The position numbers and the translations under genes were made by a program. From the NCBI GenBank assembly GCA_963585895.1, contig OY757939.1, forward strand, positions 33,053,246-33,117,245: a DNA stretch of 64,000 nucleotides, written 5' to 3'. Under the pieces are notes generated by a model. That model searched no databases, was not told the origin of the DNA, and saw only the letters and a list, made by a program, of their open reading frames with translations. Of this stretch, positions 56,210-64,000 are shown in pieces. The DNA comes from Sepioteuthis lessoniana. Taxonomy: Eukaryota > Mollusca > Cephalopoda > Myopsida > Loliginidae. How positions within the stretch are numbered: position 1 is the stretch's first letter; each line of letters starts with the position of its first letter.

Positions 56210-57605
56210 GAAACGCCGTAGCAAGATTTTCGTTAGCGCAAGAGTTTTTCAACTGAATTTGTAACTTGATTTTGGAAAGTGTCTGCATTCGCGCTCATTC
56301 CATTTGATATAATTTAATGGAAATAACTACGAAATGGGAACCAAAGAGTATTTGTTTATATGTGCAATTATAATGGATCTTAAAAAAACAAAACAAAAAA
56401 AAACCCAAAACAAAACAAAAAAAAAAAAACGAAGGTATCAACGAAATGTTAATGGCTTCAAGACGCCATTTAAATGTGATGTAATGGCTATTTTCTTTAG
56501 ACCAAAGAGCGAAAAGGTTGCGATAAAACTTAAATTAACTTTTCTTCCTTTCTATAAACAAAAGTTCAAAGTTGGGGGGAAAAAAAAAGTTTTAAGATAT
56601 TCTTAAAGAAAGAAAAAAAAAAGCTATAACAATGTTTGGTATCCTATAACACCCTGAATTCCTAAAGTAAGCAAAGAACATATGGTCCCAAACTTTTTGT
56701 TATTCGCACTTAAAAATAAACATCAAAATACTTATCTCATAGCAATTTCGAAAAATTCCTCTCCTCTTATAAAAAAGTCTTTTTTTCCCCTTTCTATTTC
56801 TTTAAAATTTACGTAGACAAAAGTTTTTAATAAGGCTTATTTACAGTCGGAACCAGTTTAAAAAAAAATGTCAAGAGTTGACAAAAATTTAAAATAAGTA
56901 ACAAAATCCAAGTCTGTATTAAGTATTTTTAGTTTTGAATAACGAAAAGGAAGAAACGACCCCAATTTTTAAAGAATCCCATCTGTTTGAAAACGTTAAA
57001 TTTTTCACACGATGTGTTGCATAAAGGTTTCAAAGTTATAAAATGTCAAAAATTAATATTATAATAATTATTATTGCTGTTTTATTGCCATCATCATCAT
57101 TACTACCACTACACAACATTTAAAAAGATTTTAAAAACATGATTTAGGAGAGTACAACACAGTGACAAGAATAGGGTATTTGCTGAGAATCGAATTAATT
57201 CAGTAATTGTCATCTTTAATGTTAAGACAATCGTGTCAAGAAAATAGCCGCGTTTCTTTGTTTAAATCCCAACATTTATCGTCGAATAGATTTCATATAC
57301 GATAATTTAAAAAAAAAACAAACTATTAATTTCTATACATCTTCCAGAGCATTTATTTATTTATCAATATACGTAGAATTTGATATAGTATTAACGAAAT
57401 GTCAAGTAATGCTAATTTCACGGCGAGAAAATTATTATTTTATCGGACGAATATTTTTCATTATTTTTTAAGTCTTTCCCATTGTTTTAATTTCAAAACT
57501 TTTACAATATTACTGGTGAATAGGTAGATACTAATTTTTTCCTTAAAATCAAATCAAATCTTCACAATCGACTTATATACGAGAATGAATGGTCATCTTA
57601 AACGA
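56210..57605. other. Unassigned AT-rich, CpG-retaining sequence; no gene seen
   Basis: A-rich tracts at 56385-56430 and short homopolymers. A type F-like B-box piece TGAGAATCGAATTAATTC lies near 57183. Nothing else was recognised. Confidence 0.5.
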
Positions 57606-57609
57606 GATG

Positions 57610-57673
57610 AGTTTAGTTGGTTGCGTTTTAAAGTATATCAATCCTTGTAGGTTATTTAATGCCAAATCCTGTT

Positions 57674-57767
<94 letters not shown>

Positions 57768-58205
57768 CTTGTAAACGAATAGTTTAAAGGTAACAATTTT
57801 TCAACGAGCCAAAACTCATTTGTTTGCACATAGTTACATGGTTTCAAGTATTGGTATCTAACACAATTAATTCTATTCAACATTATTCCTTATTTTTGCA
57901 CACAGTTAAATGGTTCCAAGTATTCTAATGTAAAACTAATCATTCGATTAAACACAAGTCATTTATTTGCACGCAGTTAAATGGTTTTAAGAGAAAATGA
58001 TTACATAATTTCTATTTGACACAAAGGTGGGACGATAACAGGTATTACCACTCTGGATCAGAGTGAACCTGGGAGTAATGGCAAGTTCCAAAACTGAAGC
58101 CTCATCATCAGATAGTTTAGTGTCATATTTCGGACACTCGTAGGGGAGGTCTTACGCCTCTGCTGAGATGCATACAGCGTATTCTAAAGCCCCAGCCGAC
58201 AGGTT
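57610..58205 (-). repeat. Type D repeat with embedded (TA)n(TG)n and 71-bp internal repeats
   Basis: The tail block TAGGTTATTTAATGCCAAATC is followed by (TA)n(TG)n at 57678-57766. Three internal units marked by GCACA(T/C)AGTTA(C/A)ATGG start near 57826, 57898 and 57970. Then come CACTCTGGATCAGAGTGAAC, AGCCTCATCATCAGATAG, ATTTCGGACACTCGTAGGGG and CCCAGCCGACAGG. Confidence 0.85.
57678..57766. repeat. Compound (TA)n(TG)n microsatellite
   Basis: About 19 TA then about 25 TG units inside a type D repeat. Confidence 0.96.
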
Positions 58206-58398
58206 TTGGTTTCTTTGTTTTAAAGACATCAACCTTTGAGGGTTATTCAATGTTAAAGCCATCCTTGAAGAATAGTGGTACTATTTAATCCATAGCTTGG
58301 TTCGAAAGGGAACGTGACAGCGCAACTGAAATTCGAACTCGTTTACAACGATGTCGCAGTTCAGCATATTTGCCACTACACCATGGAGCCCCGTTTCC
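58206..58398 (-). mobile_element. Type C tRNA-like SINE
   Basis: Inverted blocks: ACATCAACCTTTGAGGGTTA, TTCAATGTTAAAGCCATCC, AGTGGTACTATTTAATCCAT, TGAAATTCGAACTCGTTTAC (inverted B-box) and GCCACTACACCATGGAGCCC (inverted head). It separates two type D repeats. Confidence 0.84.
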
Positions 58399-58429
58399 CT
58401 AAATGGTATAGTAGCATTCACTTTATCAA

Positions 58430-58865
58430 TTGGTTTGGTTTGAAGGCATATCAACCATAGTTGATTTTTTAATGCCAAATCCTGATTATACATATATATT
58501 AAATATATGCGATTTGTAGACATTTTGTAGAAAACATTTTAAAACGAGCAGGAGCTCTTATTTTGCACCCAGTTAAATAGTTTCAAATGATTCTAGTTCA
58601 AGCAATTCAGTTTTGCATAAGTACACAGTTTAGTTCTATTTGACCCATAGATAAGACCCTATTAGGTGCTACCACTCCAAACCAGAGTGGACCTAGGAGC
58701 GATGGCAATGAAGGGGGATTTCGCTTTCTCCAAAGCGACAGTATTACTGAAGTTTCTCCATCAGATCGTTTAGTGTCATATCTAGGAAACCCTTGGTAGG
58801 GTGTTTCTTACCTTTCTGCAGAGATACAGTCAGTATGCTAAAGCCTCAGCTGATTGGGCAACATT
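58430..58865 (-). repeat. Type D repeat
   Basis: It contains GGCATATCAACCATAGTTGA, TTTTTTAATGCCAAATCCTG, AGTACACAGTTTAGTTCTAT, CCAGAGTGGACCTAGGAGCG, CCATCAGATCGTTTAGTGTC and GCAGAGATACAGTCAGTATG. Confidence 0.84.
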
Positions 58866-58984
58866 TCATATATTAAAAATTTTAATTTACAAGTCCAAAT
58901 GTAACAGTACGTCTGTGGATAATCCCCGATAATTGCAACTCCAATTGGTGTAAAAGAGTTAACATAAAAAAAAAGAAAATTACA

Positions 58985-60010
58985 GGTAATATGAAATATA
59001 CAAACAGGTACTGAAAAGTTCTGGGCTCAACAAAAAATAAGTTCATTACACTTGTCACTTGTTTCTCAAAGTTTCTTTAACGTTTTCAAAACAAAAAAAT
59101 AACCAAAAAAAAAAAAACCAAACCAAAACAAAAAAAACAAAAAAAAAAACAACTTCTGAATTAGACCAAAAACTTTAAAACCTCCTTTGTACATCAATTG
59201 AAACAGAAAACAATGTGACTCATGTTTCTAGGCTCAAATTACCGGAACACAGTTGACCAGTTTGCAATTGTCCCGTTACCTTTAACTGAGATTATTGACA
59301 ACTGGTATAATATTATTCTTTTTTTATGAAACATTTATTTCAAAGTATAATTCTTTAAAAGCCAAATAAAGTTTAGGAGAATAATCGAAACCATTTTGCT
59401 GGGTTAACAAGGAGATAGGAAGGAGAGGAGCGAATTGTGTCGATTCTGGCTTAGGAGCCTAACATACTTGCAATATTGTACCAAATCGAAGGCCCAAGTT
59501 AGTTGCGTTTAATAAGACTAAAAGTCAAGTCACACTTAAAGCAAAGATTCTCGCGAGATCACCAATAAGCCGACTCAATCATTGCCTATGTGCAAAAAAT
59601 GCTAAGCAAAGTGGTAACAATTTAGAAACTTGCTTAAGAGTCGCAGAGGCGAGAAAAACCAAAGGTGAGAGAGAGAAAGAGATGATAATTATGTGTGTGT
59701 TTTTTCGCTATCGTCGGTCTATCGTGTCGTTGACACAAGCTATTAAGAAAAATTATGCCACTTTATAGGTAGGCTATTGGCCGTGTTTAAATGACTACAA
59801 TTATCATAAGAGATTATAAGATAGAACACTCCTCTTTAGTGCTTAGGATAAGGAAACAATCTCATAAAGGGAGCTGAAAGAAAAAGGGGAAAAATACAAT
59901 GTAATTATATTTACATATAATATACATCTACACAAAAGAGATTACACATAGATATATAAGCTCATATTCATTAGAATGTGTGAGTTTAAGTATACACTTA
60001 GGCGTGTAAC
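58985..60010. other. Unassigned sequence; mariner-type end fragment near 58992
   Basis: Only the GGTACTGAAAAGTTCTGGGC terminal piece and A-rich runs at 59095-59155 are recognisable. CpGs are common and no open frame of interest was seen. Confidence 0.45.
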
Positions 60011-60011
60011 A

Positions 60012-60026
60012 GACACACACACACAC

Positions 60027-60091
<65 letters not shown>

Positions 60092-60104
60092 CATACACAC
60101 ACGA
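60012..60104. repeat. (AC)n(TA)n(CATA)n microsatellite
   Basis: AC units, then about 29 TA units, then CATA and CACA units. Confidence 0.95.
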
Positions 60105-60414
60105 GTGAAATATAAATCTGTATACGCAAAACTTGTGACAATTTTTTTCCGACAATAGAGAGAGAGATAGATAGAGAATGAATAGAGCAGAAATTACAGA
60201 GAAAAAAAAGAGAGAGAATGAAGAGTGAAAGTGAGGGGAGAGAGAGTGAAAAGACGGTTTAGCTGAAGAATTGAATCCTTCTTAAAAGACTCAAGATCAC
60301 TTTTGGGTAAAGGAAGAATAAGAAAATGAACAAGGAAATGAATTTCGTTGAGAAATAAACAAAAAAAGAACAAAAAAAAACGAGTGGTGGAGTAGGAGAA
60401 GGAGGAAAAAGGTA

Positions 60415-60630
60415 GAAATGGCAGCGGCAGAGGCAAAGAGCGACATGGCGATCCTGCTCACCCCTAACGTGGCAAAGCAGGTGAACCGGTCCGGTATGAC
60501 ATGTGTCCATCAAGATGGTTGAGATGGGGGAGTTGTGCCCTGGGTGAACAACAACGCCTGATTGTGAAAGAAGCACACAAATTGTATTAGGTAAAAAGGT
60601 TGGGGTATTGTGTGGTTGGGTGTTGGAAGA
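60415..60630 (-). other. GC-rich unique island with possible cryptic exon signals
   Basis: It has no recognised repeat, many CpGs and higher GC than anything nearby. On the minus strand TTTCACAATCAG near 60570-60559 could act as an acceptor, and AGGGGTGAGCAG near 60470 as a donor, about 96 bases apart. In the frame set by the TCF exon phases this stretch contains an in-frame stop, so as a cassette it would truncate the protein. No protein match was recognised. Confidence 0.3.
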
Positions 60631-60831
60631 CGAAAAAGAGAAACACCCACTGAGATGGATCATAAAACCCTGTCCAATACCCCACCCCCATTTATTCCTC
60701 CTCCTGACTCTGCGAGCTCAAACCAGCAAACTTTACGACCAGACCACTCCGTCACCAATCACCTACACTCATACACACACTTCGTTACCCACTCCAACAC
60801 TATCCTCCCCTCCGTCCCATTGGAAACAGCT

Positions 60832-60837
<6 letters not shown>

Positions 60838-60884
<47 letters not shown>
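60838..60884. repeat. (AT)n microsatellite
   Basis: About 23 AT units. Confidence 0.94.
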
Positions 60885-60887
<3 letters not shown>

Positions 60888-61014
60888 CCACGGACAGACT
60901 ATTTCGTTGTATCACAAATCTTCAGTGTGGCTAGGCACGTTGGGCACTTCAAGCTGGGATCGAAACCCGCCCAATTTTTACGTTAGACTTAGCATCTTAC
61001 CGCTCAGCTTCAGG

Positions 61015-61072
61015 AGACAGACAGACAGACACACACACACACACACACGTGTGTGTGTGTGTATGTGTGTGT
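61015..61072. repeat. (GACA)n(CA)n(GT)n self-complementary microsatellite
   Basis: CA units are followed directly by GT units through ACACGTGTGT, so the tract can fold on itself. Confidence 0.9.
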
Positions 61073-61664
61073 GCCCACTGACGCATAAAGACAGTATTAG
61101 TGTCCGTACATTCACTGGCCCCCCTCACACAAGACGACCTATGAACCCATTGTAAAGAGAGAACGCTTCTAATTAGAATTTCATTTATTTTCATTATATT
61201 TAGAATTTGTCAGATGAAAAAAATGCCGTTTAGCCGACGCAGCCTTCTCCCGTTGTTTTTATTACATATTCCTTTATTATATGTATTGCCTTAAAAAACA
61301 TCTCTCTATATTGTAGCATATATATGATAGAAATATACAATAATTTTAGTCAAAGGTTCTTATTTTAGAGTAGTGATTATTGAGGTTTTCCCAGGAGACA
61401 AGGGAGTTCAAATGGTGTTCTCGTTATGAAACCTTGTACCACGCTATCAAGTGACAGTCACCAAAAGTCATTGTAAACAGAAGAAACTTCCCAATTGTGC
61501 TGTGTTACTCTAAGCCAAGCTTAAACGAAAGGCCGCATATTATAGATCAATTGCCGGTAAATTTGCTTAGCTAGTTCGATTTTCAATCGATATTCTAATA
61601 AAAATTCCAACGAGATGTCTACCATGGAGCGACAGTCAGCAATATTGTTGTTTAAAAAAATTCA

Positions 61665-61790
61665 AACATCTATTTGACTCTAACAGGTAATAGAGGACAA
61701 AGAAATAATGAAAATTATTAGTATTAGATAGGAATACTTGAAACCATATAACTGTGGACAAATTGTAGATTAATAATAGTTACTTGAAGC
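61665..61790 (+). repeat. Type D repeat fragment
   Basis: It contains ATCTATTTGACTCTAACAGG, ATTATTAGTATTAGATAGGA and ACTTGAAACCATATAACTG. Confidence 0.6.
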
Positions 61791-61919
61791 TGTAATTGTT
61801 TATAAAGAACTATTCAATCCTTACCGGGAACTATCAATATGACCATGTGCCACACTAAATATTTACATTGAAAACTTCTTTCAAATATATTTGAGTGCAC
61901 AGACAACAATTATATACAT

Positions 61920-62035
61920 ATTTAGCCTAGTCGCGAAATAAAGTCAGAAGTATGGGGCAGTGAGAATCGAACTCATGAACAATGGTCTGCTAGCTCACAA
62001 TATACATTGCACGAGGTGACCCCTTATAAAAATGC
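61920..62035 (-). mobile_element. Type F tRNA-like SINE
   Basis: AGCCTAGTCGCGAAATAAAG, TCAGAAGTATGGGGCAGTGA, GAATCGAACTCATGAACAAT (inverted B-box AGTTCGATTC), GGTCTGCTAGCTCACAATAT and CACGAGGTGACCCC. Confidence 0.8.
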
Positions 62036-62275
62036 TTACAACACTGAGTAGTTCCGAGTGGTTACCCATCTAGTTATTGGCCAATCTTGACCTTGCTTAA
62101 CTTCAATGATCAGATTAGAACTGTTGTATTCAACGTAATACGCCCGTAAGTAAAATGATCAATTATATATAAATATAAGTGAATAGGCTAATATACACAG
62201 TTGTAAACACATTCACGTGTATGATATATATTACACACACACACATCACAGCTGCTTTCTTATCAAGAATCGCAA

Positions 62276-62276
<1 letters not shown>

Positions 62277-62328
<52 letters not shown>
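62277..62328. repeat. (TA)n microsatellite
   Basis: About 26 TA units. Bases 62040-62270 and 62400-62930 hold nothing recognised beyond A-rich tracts. Confidence 0.95.
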
Positions 62329-62330
<2 letters not shown>

Positions 62331-62927
62331 TAGGGGCAGAAAAAGGGATAAAATTGAAAGGAAGAAAAGTGAAAAAAAGAAAAAAAAAAGTAAATGAAAA
62401 AGTCAAGAAAATTAAAAAGCACTGACGAAAGTAGAAAAAGAGAAATGATTTCTTTCTCACAACGCCTTTTGGAAAGCAGACATTGCTATTATACTCTTTC
62501 CTCGAGATATTTGTCTTGGTTTCTTCCTTCAAGATTTTTCAGCCGTTCTCTTCTTTCTGTTTTGATTTAAAAAAAAAAAAAAATTAAAAAGAAAAGAAAA
62601 GGCAAAGAACGGACCCGGCTGCAAAACTGACACATTCCAATGGGGAGGTAGACCAGTGCAATGATATCGCTTATACGGTGACTACTACCGCTTCTCCACA
62701 CATCCAATCGGCAAGTGCACTTGTTCTGCAAAGTGGGGTATGGGTAGGTAGAGGAGGGAAATGAAGTTTGGGGGGGGGAGAGGAGGGTGGTAAGTAAGAA
62801 CGCTAATCTGTTTTAAAATCTGGATAAAGAATCGTAGGGGGAAAGAAGAATGGAGTAGATAAGGATATGAACAAAACCAAACCAAACAAAAAAAGGATAG
62901 AGAGGAGAGGGGGAAGTGAAATCAACT

Positions 62928-62931
<4 letters not shown>

Positions 62932-62961
<30 letters not shown>

Positions 62962-63800
62962 CGAGTAAAGGAAGAGGAAATCAAATTCACTTAGGGGAGG
63001 AACGAGAGAGAGAGAGACAGACAGACAGTTGGGGGTTGTGAAAAATGAGGGGAGTGAATTTTGACTGAGGAAGATGACAAAGGGGGTGAAAACGAGGAAA
63101 TGTAAAAAAATATAGAGGTAAGGGGAGCGAAAAATACAAAGCGATGGGGGGCAAAAACTGACAGAAACAAGTGGTGGTAAGCGAGAGAGGGCAGAAGAGG
63201 TGGGAGGCGAAAGATGGCCAAGATAAAGTGTAGGGGGCTAAAGATGGCACAAAAAAGGTGGAAGGAGACGAATGAAAAAAAAATTAAAAGGGGCGAAAGA
63301 AGACAGGAACAGTAGAAGGGGCGAATCAAGATAAAGAGAAATAGTGAAAGAAGCTAAAGAAAACGAAAAGAAAAAAAAGGAAGGTACAAGAGAAGAGAAC
63401 AATGGGGGCGCAGGAAAAGTAAAAAACAAAAAACAAAATAAACAGGGGGTCAAAGAGAATAAAAAACGGGGGGGGGGTGTATGAGAAAAAAATGGGAGTT
63501 GCAGGACAAGTAAAAATACCCCCCCCCCCAAAAAAAAACAATAGGGGTACAGAAGTAAAAAAAAAGAAATAACAGAAGTGGGGAAAATAGGGGTGCAGGA
63601 GAAATAGATAAAAAAATAGAGGGTGCAAGAGAAGTAAGGGGGGAATGGGGGGTGCAGGAGAAGAGAATAAAGGTGTGAAACAAAGGAAAAGAAAAACAAG
63701 TGATAGAAGGAATTAAGAAGAGGCAATTGAAAGAAAGAAAGAGACAAGGAAAAATATCTAAGAATGAAAAAGGAAACAGATGAGGTCAAAGCCAAAACAA
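62932..63800. repeat. Purine-rich degenerate tandem repeats beside the TCF exon
   Basis: A (GA)n run at 62930-62955 is followed by G/A-rich sequence with recurring GGGGGCGAAA-, GGGTGCAGGAGAAG- and GTAAAAA-type units of roughly 25-45 bp. G-runs up to nine bases occur at 63468-63477, and there is a C11 run near 63518-63529. The long minus open frames (up to 185 codons) come from the C/T-rich strand. In the transcript this is a long pyrimidine-rich region 150-1000 bases after the donor. Confidence 0.8.
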
Positions 63801-63957
63801 GTTTGACTCAAACTGTGTCAAAAGGACACAAAAGATACAGTAAGAAGAGCATCACCATATTGAGAAGCAAGAATCAGAGATAAGCCGTTCACTGTTTGCT
63901 TAAGTGAATAAAAACCAGACAGCCTTCTTAAAAAGAGGGGGAAAAAAATCAACACAC

Positions 63958-64000
63958 CTTTGCTCGGCTTTGTGTTGTACCCTTTGCCAAAGGAGACGAG
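63958..64000 (-). CDS. TCF/LEF transcription factor, 3' end of an exon (partial)
   Basis: The last 43 bases, read on the minus strand, encode one codon-final base plus 14 residues beginning SSPLAKG and ending QSRAK. They are followed exactly by a GT donor (AAG then GTGTGTTG) and a U/C-rich intron start. The exon ends at a codon boundary (phase 0), and the TCF exon at 2392-2512 starts in phase 0. In vertebrate LEF1/TCF7L2 this position carries an NGSLSP-type stretch just before the PVVQ block, so the SSPLAKG piece fits the same place. It lies between the beta-catenin-binding N-terminus and the HMG box, in the flexible region that contacts co-regulators. The rest of the exon is outside the window. 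The call rests on phase, splice signal and context rather than on a long match, so it is good but not certain. Confidence 0.72.

Noticed and set aside
60610-61155. A 181-codon plus-strand open frame
   Set aside because: It runs through an (AT)n tract and CA/GT repeats (YIYIYI and THTHTH runs), with no recognisable domain and opposite to the gene strand.
63238-63795. A 185-codon minus-strand open frame rich in Phe, Leu, Ser and Pro
   Set aside because: It is the pyrimidine-rich strand of degenerate purine repeats just inside the TCF intron; no motif and no start context.

Overview
The window looks like AT-rich invertebrate, most likely molluscan and probably cephalopod (octopus-like), DNA. 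The grounds are a TCF/LEF exon of invertebrate type, dense (TA)n, (CA)n and (GA)n microsatellites, several tRNA-derived SINE families, and mariner, Tc1, RTE and Penelope-like remnants. The species call is an inference. Nothing prokaryotic is present: no operons, rRNA, CRISPR or intact long genes.

Host gene. Two coding pieces on the minus strand belong to one gene, a TCF/LEF HMG-box transcription factor (the Wnt/beta-catenin effector, pangolin/TCF7L2/LEF1 family). The right edge (63958-64000) carries the 3' end of one exon and 2392-2512 is the next, complete 121-nt exon. Their phases agree (0/0) and the joined context matches the stretch between the beta-catenin-binding N-terminus and the HMG box. 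Everything between, 2513-63957, therefore reads as one intron of about 61 kb, and 1-2391 as the start of the following intron. No other host exon was recognised.

Layout. 1-5.4 kb: nested repeats, the TCF exon, (TA)n tracts and a Tc1 pseudogene. 5.4-17 kb: type D repeats, microsatellites, an internally deleted mariner and a perfect hairpin. 17-35 kb: mariner and Penelope-like remnants, SINEs, a second copy of the 15-kb mariner and a MITE. 35.2-36.5 kb: a 31-bp minisatellite of about 42 units. 37-43 kb: SINEs, a 41-bp minisatellite and type D repeats. 44-64 kb: visibly richer in CpG, with older SINEs, an RTE LINE pseudogene meeting an inverted second RTE end, more microsatellites, and purine-rich repeats next to the upstream exon.

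The genes do not form a system together. The content is a long regulatory intron filled with decayed mobile elements. The strongest observations are the TCF/LEF intron with its T44 splice-site tract, the CpG shift near 44 kb inside the intron, pairs of mariner copies sharing the same internal deletion, and the tail shared by a SINE and a longer repeat. Repeat boundaries were judged by eye and are usually good to within 10-30 bases.
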